64,000 nucleotides of DNA from Phenylobacterium kunshanense. GTDB lineage: Bacteria; Pseudomonadota; Alphaproteobacteria; Caulobacterales; Caulobacteraceae. Every line of letters starts with the position of its first letter. The stretch's first letter is position 1. A program made the position numbers and the translations under genes. Location of the stretch: positions 1 through 64,000 of the forward strand of contig NZ_QFYS01000009.1 of assembly GCF_003254525.1 (NCBI RefSeq), given 5' to 3'. Below the pieces are notes generated by a model. The model was not told the origin of the DNA, did not search any database, and was given only the letters and a program-made list of their open reading frames with translations. Positions 40,668 to 49,650 of the stretch are shown one piece after another.

Positions 40668-43007
40668 ATGAACTATGGGGAAGGTCGCGCGCGTGCGGCC
40701 CGGTTACTGAAGCTTGCATTGGTGTCGGGGACGGCCCTGGCGATCGCAGGACCGGCCTGGGCGCAGTCGGCGCCCTCGGATGTCGAGGAGTTGGTCGTGA
40801 CCGGCGCGCGCCTCTCGGAGGCGACGGTCGCCATCGGGACGGACGAGCCGACGGCCACGGTCTCGATCACCAGCGACGCGCTGCTCTCGGCGCCTGCCGG
40901 GATCACCGGTCTGAAGATGCTGGAGAGCCTGCCGGGCTTCAACGTCCAGGCCAACGACGCGCTGGGCATGTACGAGTTCGGTAACTCGGTCTCAGTGCGG
41001 GCCTTCAACTTCCAGCAGATCGGCTTCCTGCTGGACGACATCCCGATGGGGCGTTCGGATCAGTTCGGCGGCAGCCCGATCTATCGCTATGTCGACAACG
41101 AGAACCTGGCCCGCGTCACCGCCTCGTCCGGCGCGGGCGACGTCTCGCTTGCCAGCTATGCCTCGCTGGGCCCCATCGTCAGCTACATCGGGCGCGGACC
41201 GGCCGAGACGTTCGGCGGCCGGATCAGCTTCAGCCGCGGCAGCGACGAACTGCTCCGCGCGTTCGGGCGGATCGACACCGGCGAGCACAACGGCTTTTCG
41301 GCCTTCGTCAGCGCCTCGACGGTCTCGGGCGAGCTGTGGCGAGGGCCGGGGACCATCGACCGCGACCACTATGAGGGTCAGGTCCGCTACCGCTGGGGCG
41401 CGGGCTCGCTGACATTCCAGACGGTGCACAACAAGTACTTCGACTATGACAGCCCCTCGCTCAACAAGGCGCAGTACCTCGGGACCGCGGGAGATCTCTT
41501 CGGCCGCAGCGGACGCGATTTCGCCTATCTCGGCTACATTCCGACCCCCGGCGCGCTCGGCTCGACCGCCAGCGCCACCTCGCTGCCGATCACAGCGGCG
41601 GGCGTGCCGTACTCCAACGCGGCCTACAACCAGTACTACAAGTTCGCCATCAACAGCCGGGAAGACCACCTCTACGGCCTGACGCTGAAGACGGCGCTGA
41701 CCGACGCGATCGACCTGTCGGTCACCGGCTACTTCGAAGACAAGGAGGGCTATGGCGTCTCGCCCGAGGCGTATTCCACCTCGCTGGCGAGCCACAACGC
41801 TCAGCGCCTCATCGTGGCTGGACTGACGGCGCCGCGTGGCATCCAGTACGGCCTGTCCACCATCGATGGCACGCGGAAGGGCGTGAACAGCAATCTCGTC
41901 TGGCGTTGGGGCGTCCACACGATCCAGGCCGGCGCCTGGTACGAGGATGACGACTATCACCGCACCCAGCAGCGCTACAACGTGGAGAACGGCCACCCGG
42001 ATGGCGCGCCGCTGCTCAACGAGCCGGTCCACCTGCAGCGGAACTTCGAATCCACCCGCAAGACGACGCAGGTGTTCCTGAAGGACACCGTGAGCCTCCT
42101 GGACGATCGGCTGAAGCTCGATCTGGGCTTCAAGGGGCTTGATATCGACTATGCGATCGAGGGCTACCGAAACCCGGCGGACTTCATCAATCGCCGCCAG
42201 CCGCGGATCACGGCGAACTGGAAGGACTACTTCCTGCCGCAAGTCGGCGCGGTCTGGAGCTTCGGGCGGGAGCAGGTCTTCGCGTCGTACTCGGAAAACC
42301 TGGCGCTGCCCCGCGGGGCTGACGATATCTTCGCCCTGGCGAGCCCCGCTGCCCCCGGGCCGGACGCCGAGCGGGCGAAGAACTACGAGATCGGGCTGCG
42401 GACGAACCGGCCCACCTTCAACGCCTCGCTGGTCGCCTACTTCACCCGGTTCGCGAACCGGCTGCAGTCGTTCGCCTCGCCAGTGCCCGGCAGCACGACG
42501 ACCGAGACCTTCTTCCAGAACGTGGGTGCGGTGGAGGCGCATGGCGCCGAATTCAGCGGCCAGTGGAAGCCTGAGGCGTTCGGCGGCAAGGTCTATTTCA
42601 ACAGCAACCTGTCGTACAACGTCTCCGAGTTCCAGGATGACTTCGCGACGTTCCGGATCGCCGGAAACCGGGTGCCGGACTTCCCCAAGTGGGTCTTCCA
42701 GGGTGGGGTGACGTTCGAGCCCACGGCGGGGGCGATCTTCAATCTTTCGGCGCGTACGATCTCCAAGCGCTACACCAATTTCCTGAACACCGAGACCACC
42801 GGCGGCTACACGATCCTGGCGGCCTACGTGGACCTCGGGGATGGCGTGGACTGGGGCCATCTCAAGAACGTGAAGGCCCGGATCAACGTCGATAACCTGC
42901 TCGACAAGGACTATCTCGGCACGATCAGCACCACGATCAACACGCCGGCGACGTTCCGACCGGGCCCGCGGCGGACCGTGCAGTTCACGCTGTCGACCGA
43001 GTTCTAG
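40668..43007 (+). CDS. TonB-dependent outer-membrane receptor
   Basis: A 779-residue protein: signal peptide ending AIAGPAWAQS, TonB box VEELVVTGAR, plug domain (LKMLESLPGFNVQANDALGM, with IGFLLDDIPMG), then a 22-strand type barrel ending in the terminal aromatic STEF. ASYSENLALPRG and RINVDNLLDKDYLGT are standard late-barrel motifs. The substrate is unknown; the plug lacks the common RGxxxxxxxxxxDG spacing in a typical form, so a siderophore is not implied. It would be energised by exbB-exbD-tonB. Confidence 0.9.
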   Translation: MNYGEGRARAARLLKLALVSGTALAIAGPAWAQSAPSDVEELVVTGARLSEATVAIGTDEPTATVSITSDALLSAPAGITGLKMLESLPGFNVQANDALGMYEFGNSVSVRAFNFQQIGFLLDDIPMGRSDQFGGSPIYRYVDNENLARVTASSGAGDVSLASYASLGPIVSYIGRGPAETFGGRISFSRGSDELLRAFGRIDTGEHNGFSAFVSASTVSGELWRGPGTIDRDHYEGQVRYRWGAGSLTFQTVHNKYFDYDSPSLNKAQYLGTAGDLFGRSGRDFAYLGYIPTPGALGSTASATSLPITAAGVPYSNAAYNQYYKFAINSREDHLYGLTLKTALTDAIDLSVTGYFEDKEGYGVSPEAYSTSLASHNAQRLIVAGLTAPRGIQYGLSTIDGTRKGVNSNLVWRWGVHTIQAGAWYEDDDYHRTQQRYNVENGHPDGAPLLNEPVHLQRNFESTRKTTQVFLKDTVSLLDDRLKLDLGFKGLDIDYAIEGYRNPADFINRRQPRITANWKDYFLPQVGAVWSFGREQVFASYSENLALPRGADDIFALASPAAPGPDAERAKNYEIGLRTNRPTFNASLVAYFTRFANRLQSFASPVPGSTTTETFFQNVGAVEAHGAEFSGQWKPEAFGGKVYFNSNLSYNVSEFQDDFATFRIAGNRVPDFPKWVFQGGVTFEPTAGAIFNLSARTISKRYTNFLNTETTGGYTILAAYVDLGDGVDWGHLKNVKARINVDNLLDKDYLGTISTTINTPATFRPGPRRTVQFTLSTEF

Positions 43008-43014
43008 GCCATCG

Positions 43015-43044
43015 CCCGCGGCGTTCCGCTCGGAGCGCCGCGGG
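43015..43044 (+). terminator. Stem-loop after the first TonB receptor, no T run
   Basis: CCCGCGGCG (43015-43023) and CGCCGCGGG (43036-43044) are exact complements with a 12-base loop. There is no following T run, so termination may be Rho-dependent or the stem may protect the transcript 3' end. Confidence 0.45.
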
Positions 43045-43243
43045 GTGTATGCTGGTGGCCGGCCGGCCAAGGCCCGCGACCAACGGTCTCGCCAAATATC
43101 TGTGAGCTTAACGACTCCGGTCACTCTTCTATGGTCTCAGGATGTTGAGGCCAGGGTGACAGGGGCGGAAGCTGAGCGAGGCTGAGGCGGTAGGACCGGA
43201 GGACGCGACGTTCGAGGCGGCGTTCCGGCACGCATCCATCGGG

Positions 43244-45091
43244 ATGGCGGTGGTGGCCTTGGACGGGGCGTTCCTGCGGGTGAATCCGGCATTCTGTCGG
43301 ATAACCGGCTATGCCGAGGCCGATCTGCTCGCGCGGGATGCGCCCGGCATCACCCACCCCGACGATCGCGCTGAGTCCGCGGCCCTCATGGGCCGTCTCG
43401 GGTCCGGTCAATGCGAGAGCTACGAGGTCGAGAAGCGCTATCTACGCCTCGACGGAAGCGTCGCGTGGGTTCACCTGTCGGTCTCCGCGATCCGCAACCG
43501 CGACGGCTCGATCCGGCACTTCCTGGGCCAGGCGCAGGACATCGGCGCGCGGCGGGTAGCGGAGGCGGCGTTGCGGGCGAGCGAGGCGCGCTATCGCACG
43601 ATCGCCGAGACGACGTCGGACATCATCGTGCTCACCAACCTCAGGGGCGAGGCCGAGTATGTCAGCCCCTCGGTCCGGCTCGCGGGTTGGCGACCGGAGG
43701 ACCTGATCGGCAAGCGGTTCGTCGACCGGCTGCACCCGGATGACATCGGGGTCGTCAAGGCCGGGGTCGGCCGGCTTCTGAAGACCGGGAGCGTGGATCG
43801 ACTGCGTTGGCGCGCGCGTCATGGGGTGACGGGCGAGTGGCGCTGGTTCGAGTCGAACGCCAGCCTCATCCATGATGGCGACGGGGAAGTCACCACCATC
43901 CTCGACGTAGTTCGGGACGTCCACACGCAGGTCATCGCCGCCGCCGAGATCGCAGCCGCGCGGGCGGCGGCCGAGCAGGCCGCGCAGGCCAAGGCCCAGT
44001 TCCTGGCGAACATCACCCACGAAATCCGCACGCCGCTCACCGCGGTGCTGGGCTTCACGGATCTGCTTCGTCGCCGGACTGATCTCCCGGCGGACGCCGC
44101 CGATCAGATCGAGCGCATCGAGTGGGCGGGGCGCGGCCTTCTGGCCCTCGTGAACGACGTCCTCGACTTCTCCAAGCTGGAAGCGGGGCGCTTCGAGATC
44201 CGCCCGACGCCGACCGAGCTCGCGGTCCTGGCGGAGGAAGTGGCGGCCATCTTCGAGGAGACGGCGCGATCCAAGGGACTCCAGCTTGACCTGACGCTTG
44301 ATCCGGATCTGGCCGACGCCGTCAGTCTCGATCCCGACCGGGTTCGTCAGATGCTGCTCAATCTCGTCGGCAACGCCCTGAAATTCACCCAGGAGGGGCG
44401 GGTCGGCCTGGCGTTTCGGACCGACGATCTCCCGGACTGGATCCGCGTCGAGGTGAGCGATACCGGGCCGGGCATTCCATTGGAGGCGCAGGGAGAGCTG
44501 TTCCAGCGCTTCAGTCAGGTCGATGGGACGCGCGCCCGGGGGTACGGCGGCGCCGGCCTTGGCCTGGCGATCACCCGCGGGATCGCCGAGGCGATGGGCG
44601 GGGAAGTATCGGTGCGCAGTGCGCCGGGCGAGGGCGCGACATTCACCCTTCGGCTTCCGGCGCCGCCCGCCGTGGTCGAGGCCGGCCGGTCCGCGCCGGA
44701 GGCGCCGGGCATTGCCGGCATGCGGGTTCTGGTGGTCGACGACAACGCCGCGAACCGCGTTCTGGCCGCACAACTCCTGGACATGCTGGGCGTCGTCGTC
44801 ACGACCGTCGATGGGGGCGAAGCGGCGCTTCAGGTCATGGCCGCAGAGCCGTTCGACGCCGTTCTCATGGATCTTCGCATGCCCGGGCTCGACGGTGTTG
44901 AGACGCTGGAGCGCCTGCGGGCCGCTGAGGGACCGAACCGCGCGGTTCCCGTCCTCGCCTTCACGGCCGATCCGGAGGCGGAGGTGGCCTCCTGTCAGGG
45001 CTTCTTCGGGGTGGTGGGCAAGCCGGTCGATCCCGCGGCGCTGGCCCTGGCCCTGGCTGCCTGCGGCGAGGGCGCCGCCAGCATCGGCTGA
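43244..45091 (+). CDS. Hybrid histidine kinase: PAS-PAS-HisKA-HATPase-REC
   Basis: At least 615 residues. Domains in order: PAS (residues 1-100), second PAS (from SEARYRTIAETTSDII), HisKA with NITHEIRTPLTAV (phospho-His near 266), HATPase with NLVGNALKFTQEG (N box), DTGPGI and GGAGLGLAI, then a receiver (VLVVDDN, VLMDLRMPGLDG with phospho-Asp, VGKPVD). It is soluble, without membrane helices. PAS similarity (FEAAFRHASIG) continues upstream to about 43172, where no ATG/GTG/TTG exists; CTG 43172 may be the true start. It probably feeds a phosphorelay. Confidence 0.88.
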   Translation: MAVVALDGAFLRVNPAFCRITGYAEADLLARDAPGITHPDDRAESAALMGRLGSGQCESYEVEKRYLRLDGSVAWVHLSVSAIRNRDGSIRHFLGQAQDIGARRVAEAALRASEARYRTIAETTSDIIVLTNLRGEAEYVSPSVRLAGWRPEDLIGKRFVDRLHPDDIGVVKAGVGRLLKTGSVDRLRWRARHGVTGEWRWFESNASLIHDGDGEVTTILDVVRDVHTQVIAAAEIAAARAAAEQAAQAKAQFLANITHEIRTPLTAVLGFTDLLRRRTDLPADAADQIERIEWAGRGLLALVNDVLDFSKLEAGRFEIRPTPTELAVLAEEVAAIFEETARSKGLQLDLTLDPDLADAVSLDPDRVRQMLLNLVGNALKFTQEGRVGLAFRTDDLPDWIRVEVSDTGPGIPLEAQGELFQRFSQVDGTRARGYGGAGLGLAITRGIAEAMGGEVSVRSAPGEGATFTLRLPAPPAVVEAGRSAPEAPGIAGMRVLVVDDNAANRVLAAQLLDMLGVVVTTVDGGEAALQVMAAEPFDAVLMDLRMPGLDGVETLERLRAAEGPNRAVPVLAFTADPEAEVASCQGFFGVVGKPVDPAALALALAACGEGAASIG

Positions 45092-45151
45092 CGCCCTTGC
45101 CTGTCGATATCCCTCGAGGGCGGTGGGCGGCCGCCGCCCTGAGTGACGACC

Positions 45152-45838
45152 CTAGAACGTTGCGGTGAGGCTTGCGGCCACCCGGCTGCCATAGGTTTCG
45201 CCGAACCGATGCCGGTCGGTGTCATGGTAGCGGAGGTCGAGCCCCAGGGTCTCGGTCAGCCTGTAGCCGACGCCGATGTTCCAGGTGGTGTAGTCCCCCG
45301 GACCATCGAAGGTCTGGCGGCCAAGCGCAGCGCTGAAGCTGATGTTGTCCCGTGGCGAATAGGCCCCGTTGATTTCCACATAGGTGGAATGATCCACGCC
45401 GCCGTAGCTGTCAGGCGCATGGTAGACGCCGGCGCCGAGCGTCGCCGGTCCAAGTGGCAGGCTGGCGGTCGCCTGCAGTTCCACATAGTCGTAGTCGGCC
45501 CCGGTCGGCGCATCGACATAGCCGAAGAAATAGACGCCGAAGTCCAGGGACACCGCGCCGATCGTGGGCGTGTAGCCAGCGTAGAGATCGTATTCGAGGT
45601 CGGTGCCGTCGCCATAGTCCACGTTGGAGGCCCAGGCGCCGACGTAGAACTGGCCGGCGGTGGCGTCGACTCCGCCAAACACCTGCGGGTCCTCGTCGGT
45701 CTGGCTGACGCCCCGGAAGACGTAGTCGGTGGCGACGCCCACATTGAACGAGACCTCGGGCCCCTCCTGGGCCACGGCGGGGCCGGCTGCGAGGATCGCC
45801 GCGACGGCGAAGGCGGAGCGGAGCTGGCGACGGTCCAT
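45152..45838 (-). CDS. TorF-family putative porin
   Basis: A 228-residue protein with a signal peptide (AFAVAAILAAGPAVAQ) and a beta-barrel typical of the TorF/Gcw_chp family: VSFNVGVATDYVFRGVSQTD near the start, GGVDATAGQFYVGAWASNVD, and the C-terminal SRVAASLTATF. AAGGA precedes ATG 45838; a GTG at 45853 is possible. It lies 64 bases downstream of the PLP enzyme gene on the same strand and may be co-transcribed with the RsbW-SET-PLP genes. Confidence 0.82.
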   Translation of the reverse strand: MDRRQLRSAFAVAAILAAGPAVAQEGPEVSFNVGVATDYVFRGVSQTDEDPQVFGGVDATAGQFYVGAWASNVDYGDGTDLEYDLYAGYTPTIGAVSLDFGVYFFGYVDAPTGADYDYVELQATASLPLGPATLGAGVYHAPDSYGGVDHSTYVEINGAYSPRDNISFSAALGRQTFDGPGDYTTWNIGVGYRLTETLGLDLRYHDTDRHRFGETYGSRVAASLTATF

Positions 45839-45902
45839 GGACGGTTCCTTCACGGTCGGAAACGTCCTTGTGGAGCCGAATTGCTTAACCGGACCTTGGC
45901 GC

Positions 45903-47111
45903 CTAGCCCAGCAGGCGCTCGCCGAAGGCGCCGCGCATGCAGTGGTTCGAGCTCATCGCAGCGGCATAACCCCCGGCGTTGACGAGCGCGATCGGGTCAC
46001 CCTCCTGCATGGGGGGCATCAGGTGGTCCCTCGCCCAGACATCGAGCGCCTCGTTGATGTTTCCGGCCACGGTGACAGGGCGCCAGGTCGTGCGGTCGAG
46101 GCTGCGCGGCGCGCAGGCGGCGGGCTCGCACGGCAGGTCGTAGTAGGCAGGCTCCGGCGCCAGGTTGAACCCGCCATCGACGCTCACGAAGGCGACGTCC
46201 CGCTTCATCTCGACGTCCGTCACCTGCAGCAGGAGCACGCCTGCATCCTTCACGATGTAGTCGCCGGGTTCGACCGCCACGGTGACGCCTCGGCCCTTGA
46301 AGCGCCGCGCCAAGATGGCGGCCCAGCTGTCGAGCGGCAGGGGGGCGTCGCCCGCCCGATGAGGTACGCCCAGACCACCGCCCACATTGACGACCGAGAC
46401 TTCCGGCGCCGTGTCGAGGAACGACAGGGCCTCCCCGACCGCTGCGTCCCATGCGGGGAGCTGAGCCTCGAGATAGCCGCAGCCGACATGGAAATGCAGC
46501 CGCCGGACTTGGAGCCCGAAGGCGCGCGCCGTCGCCAGCGCCTCGGCCCATTGCTCGCGGTAGATTCCGAACTTGGTGACTTCCGCCCCAGAGTAGGTGA
46601 GGCGCGCATTGTCGCCGTAGCCGACGCCGCACCCGGGGTTCACCCGGATCCCGATCTCGCGGCCCGGCGCGCGCTCGCCGATACGGCGGATCATGCCGAT
46701 GGTGTCGCAATTGATCACGAGGTCCGGGTGCGCCAGCAACCGGTCGAGGTCGCGCCTGGCGACGCCCGTTCCGGTGAAGCTGACGTCGCTCGCGCGAAAT
46801 CCGCAGGCGAGGGCCAGGTCGAGCTCGTCGGGTGAGCAGATGTCGATGCCGCAGAGCCCCCGAACCGCCAACCTCCGGAGGAGGGGGGCGAACCGGTTGG
46901 CCTTCATGGCGTAGTAGAGGCGCGTCGGGGCGCCGATGGTCGCCAGGGCGTCACGCAGCCGCACGAGGTTCGCCTCGATCCTGGCCGCGCAATAGACGAA
47001 CAGCGGCCCGTCGGCTTCGGCGGCGAGCTTGGCGAGGTCTTCGCCAGCCAGATGCAGCCGGCCGTTCACATAGCCGAGGTCGGTCCTCGACCACCACGGC
47101 GCCAGCGTCAT
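45903..47111 (-). CDS. Fold-type III PLP decarboxylase-like enzyme with altered active site
   Basis: A 402-residue protein of the DAP/ornithine decarboxylase superfamily. PLP Lys is in YYAMKANRF (about residue 61); HFHVGCG and NVGGGLGVP bind PLP. In DAP decarboxylase the EPGR and GPxCExxD motifs are key; here they read VEPGDYIVKDAG (Arg to Asp) and VAGNINEALDVWARD (catalytic Cys replaced by Asn), while the final AGGYAAAMSSNHCM is normal. The substrate is thus probably not meso-DAP, and decarboxylation is not assured. Its ATG overlaps the SET gene stop by four bases. Confidence 0.8.
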   Translation of the reverse strand: MTLAPWWSRTDLGYVNGRLHLAGEDLAKLAAEADGPLFVYCAARIEANLVRLRDALATIGAPTRLYYAMKANRFAPLLRRLAVRGLCGIDICSPDELDLALACGFRASDVSFTGTGVARRDLDRLLAHPDLVINCDTIGMIRRIGERAPGREIGIRVNPGCGVGYGDNARLTYSGAEVTKFGIYREQWAEALATARAFGLQVRRLHFHVGCGYLEAQLPAWDAAVGEALSFLDTAPEVSVVNVGGGLGVPHRAGDAPLPLDSWAAILARRFKGRGVTVAVEPGDYIVKDAGVLLLQVTDVEMKRDVAFVSVDGGFNLAPEPAYYDLPCEPAACAPRSLDRTTWRPVTVAGNINEALDVWARDHLMPPMQEGDPIALVNAGGYAAAMSSNHCMRGAFGERLLG

Positions 47112-47569
47112 CGGCGCCCGAGGTTCAGCGAGGCAAGGTGGGCTTGCCCCTCGGGGGCCGGCAGTTCCCGGCGGCCCGTGACCCAACGCCGGCAGTCCGG
47201 CGCACCGCACTCGCAGGCGAACTGGCGGTAGAGCCGGTCCTCGGTCTCGGCATAGTCGATCGTCAGCCGCTCGCCCGGAGCGATGTCCCGCAGCGCGGAG
47301 AGCTCGAACCGAACCATGTCCAGCCGGCAGTTGGGCTCGCAACTATGCGACAGATAGCCGATGAACCGGGTCTCGGAGATGTGCAGATCCTCGGTGACCT
47401 GCAGACTGTGCTGCCGCAGTTCCGGGCTGATCACGCCGGTGAAACGATGGAAGGTTTCGCCTGCATGGCGCGGCGCGAGGGTGCGCACGCCCAGGCCGTG
47501 GGCCGAGCCGGTGTCGCAGACCTCCAGGGCATCATCAGGGTCGCGGATGGGTTGTGCGGTAACGGACAT
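47108..47569 (-). CDS. SET-domain protein-lysine methyltransferase
   Basis: A 153-residue protein with a minimal SET domain: SAHGLGVRTLAPRHAGETFH, the SAM-binding LSHSCEPNCRLD, DYAETEDRLYRQFACECGAP and the post-SET-like CECGAPDCRRW with zinc-type cysteines. SET proteins methylate lysines using S-adenosylmethionine. It is six bases after the RsbW-type kinase gene and overlaps the PLP gene. The protein substrate is unknown; a partner from the same operon is possible. Confidence 0.82.
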   Translation of the reverse strand: MSVTAQPIRDPDDALEVCDTGSAHGLGVRTLAPRHAGETFHRFTGVISPELRQHSLQVTEDLHISETRFIGYLSHSCEPNCRLDMVRFELSALRDIAPGERLTIDYAETEDRLYRQFACECGAPDCRRWVTGRRELPAPEGQAHLASLNLGRR

Positions 47570-47575
47570 CGTCCC

Positions 47576-47986
47576 CTAGGGTGCGTCAAAGGTCTTTGAG
47601 AATCGCAAACGGTTGCGACCGTCGCGTCGCTCGTAGCGCACCTCGTCCATGAGTCGGCGGACGAGATGAACGCCGAGCCCGCCTACGTCGCGGGCTTCCA
47701 GCGCAAGGGTGGTGTCCGGCGCCTCGACCGCCAGGGGATCAAAGGCTTCGCCGTCGTCCACGACCTCGACCGTCACGAGGCCCGCGACCGCGCGGGCGGT
47801 GATGCCCACGCTCTGCGCCCCGCCATGGTCGAGGACGTTGCTCAAGATGTCGTCGGCGGCGACCATGACCGGGCCCGTCACCGATGGCGCAAGGCCAAGT
47901 CCGTTCAACCACGCCTCCAGGGCGTCGAGCGCGGCCGGGAGTCCGGCGCGGCCGGCGGCGAGCGTATGGGAGAATTCCGTTTCCAT
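47576..47986 (-). CDS. RsbW-type anti-sigma factor/serine kinase (HATPase_c_2)
   Basis: A 136-residue GHKL ATPase domain protein: ADDILSNVLDHGGA (N box, with Asn for Mg2+), VVDDGEAFDPLAV (G1 region) and GGLGVHLVRRLMDEVRYERR (G2 and lid). In partner switching, RsbW-type proteins phosphorylate an STAS antagonist and bind a sigma factor or other target. The STAS gene is divergent 104 bases away. No sigma factor gene is in the window. Confidence 0.88.
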   Translation of the reverse strand: METEFSHTLAAGRAGLPAALDALEAWLNGLGLAPSVTGPVMVAADDILSNVLDHGGAQSVGITARAVAGLVTVEVVDDGEAFDPLAVEAPDTTLALEARDVGGLGVHLVRRLMDEVRYERRDGRNRLRFSKTFDAP

Positions 47987-48090
47987 ATCGCCCGACCGTC
48001 CCGGGGGTCTTGCGGGGACTCACCTTTGCAGTCTAGTCGCCGGTGGCGGCGATCTCAAACGGCGCCGCTGCCGGACCGCGAGGGTTGTCC

Positions 48091-48423
48091 ATGCAGATCC
48101 GCGAAGACATCCGCGATGGCGCCTGCGTGATCAGCGCGGAAGGGCGGCTGGACTCCGGGTCGGCCGGTGAACTGGAAGCCGTGCTTCCGGCCCGCGTCCA
48201 GGCGCAGGGGAAGGTCGTGCTGGATCTCGCCGCCGTGCCCTATGTGAGCTCCGCCGGCCTCCGCGTCCTGCTCCTCGGCGCCAAGGCGGCGCGCAGCACC
48301 GGTCACCGGCTCGTCCTTTGCGGTATCGCGCCGGCCGTACGCGAGGTGTTCGACATCAGCGGGTTCACCAGCCTGTTCACGCTCGAGGACGACCTGGACT
48401 CAGCGCTGGCCGCCCTCGGCTGA
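48091..48423 (+). CDS. STAS-domain anti-sigma factor antagonist (RsbV-like)
   Basis: A 110-residue single STAS domain: IREDIRDGACVISAEGRLDS, VVLDLAAVPYVSSAGLRVLL (the SS pair holds the likely phospho-serine near residue 57) and FDISGFTSLFTLEDD. It is the switch protein between the RsbW-type kinase (47576-47986) and PP2C phosphatase (53744-55393). ATG 48091 is chosen since upstream residues lack similarity. Its 3' end overlaps the convergent HAMP/pseudophosphatase gene by 24 bases. Confidence 0.9.
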   Translation: MQIREDIRDGACVISAEGRLDSGSAGELEAVLPARVQAQGKVVLDLAAVPYVSSAGLRVLLLGAKAARSTGHRLVLCGIAPAVREVFDISGFTSLFTLEDDLDSALAALG

Positions 48424-49650
48424 CGCGCGGACCACGCCGATCAGGCCATCCACCGGGAACAGGGCCTCGATCTCCTCGATCACGGCTTCCGGCTCAAGCG
48501 TCGCCGCCCGATGCACGTACTCCAGGGCCTGACCAGCTTTTCCCCCATCGAGGACAGCCGCGGCTCGTGGTTCAGGGGGCGGCGCCTCGGCTGGCCAGAT
48601 CAGCCAGTCGAACCTCGCGATTGCGAAGGCGGCGCAGGCCTCCTTCAGCCGGGCCTCGGGGGCGCCATCGAGCATGTGATCCGTCAGGAAGCGGCTGGCG
48701 GCCAGCGCCAGCGCGACGGCCTCGCCGGGCGTATCGGCTGCACATTCCCCGATCACCAATGCGCCGTGGTTCCGGGTTGAGCAGGTGGCGTGGAAGCTGC
48801 CGGCCGGCGCCTCGCCCAGCGCCCGAACCGCGATTGTTGCGCCGCCCATGGTGGCGACGACCGGGGGGAATGCGCCGTTGCGATAGATCTTCGCCGCGCG
48901 ATCTTCGGTACGCAGCCGATCGCGTCGGGCCAGGTCGTGGCCACCGCGCGCAAGGCGCGCTGCGACGCTGGTCTGCATCAGCCTCACGGCCAGGGCGAGA
49001 TCGCGCGTTTCGCGGAGCCTGAAACCCTCAACCTTGTCCAAGGGGGCGCCGGTCTCAAGCGCCTTGATCGCGGTCGACGTCCGAGACAGTTCACGGGCGA
49101 TCCGACGCGCGGTCAGGCTGGCGAGCAGCATCCCCAGCGCGCCGGCGGCGAGGAGCAGGGCCGTCAGCACCCGCCGCAGCATGGACGCCCTGGCCATCAA
49201 GGGCCCGGCGTCGACCTGTGCGACGACGAAGGCGTCCTTCCCCGCGGGCGCCAGGGCCGACGTTACGGCCCGGCCAGCGGAACCGTGGGACCTGGACATG
49301 GCGATCGGCTTGTCTGGTCGCCGCACGGGGCCGAGGTCCTGCATCGGGTATGCCCCCGCGATCCTGGCCGATCGGCCGTCGGATCGGACGAGGTAGACGC
49401 CCCTCAGGCCGGGCGCCTGTGCGATGGCGCGACGCAGCGCCTCGGCGCGATGGGGTTCCTTCAGGCGCAGGATGAGATCGTCGGGGTCGTCGGCGAACGC
49501 CGCCAGCGCGACGGCGGCCGCCAGGGCCTGCTTCTCAAGACCGCGCTCGGCCTCCGCCTGCTCCCAGACATAGAGCAAGGCGCCATTGATCCCCGCCAGC
49601 AGCAGGAAGAGGGGAACGATGAGCAGTAGGAATCCGCGCTGGAGCCTCAT
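48400..49650 (-). CDS. Membrane HAMP protein with a degenerate PP2C (SpoIIE-like) domain
   Basis: A 416-residue protein: N-terminal helix (FLLLIVPLFLLLAGINGALLY), periplasmic sensor (to about residue 150), second helix (VLTALLLAAGALGMLLASLT), HAMP-like linker and a C-terminal domain. The latter reads GATIAVRALGEAPAGSFHAT then GALVIGECAADTPGEAVALA, aligning with VGGDxYD and VxGDVSGKG of SpoIIE phosphatases but with Ser and Glu-Cys in place of the metal aspartates. It is thus probably an inactive PP2C that senses or titrates. It is last in a four-gene overlapping operon. Confidence 0.65.
   Translation of the reverse strand: MRLQRGFLLLIVPLFLLLAGINGALLYVWEQAEAERGLEKQALAAAVALAAFADDPDDLILRLKEPHRAEALRRAIAQAPGLRGVYLVRSDGRSARIAGAYPMQDLGPVRRPDKPIAMSRSHGSAGRAVTSALAPAGKDAFVVAQVDAGPLMARASMLRRVLTALLLAAGALGMLLASLTARRIARELSRTSTAIKALETGAPLDKVEGFRLRETRDLALAVRLMQTSVAARLARGGHDLARRDRLRTEDRAAKIYRNGAFPPVVATMGGATIAVRALGEAPAGSFHATCSTRNHGALVIGECAADTPGEAVALALAASRFLTDHMLDGAPEARLKEACAAFAIARFDWLIWPAEAPPPEPRAAAVLDGGKAGQALEYVHRAATLEPEAVIEEIEALFPVDGLIGVVRASAEGGQR

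Noticed and set aside
40992-43124. A 710-residue antisense frame over the TonB receptor
   Set aside because: It is the shadow of a receptor with an intact signal peptide, plug and barrel.
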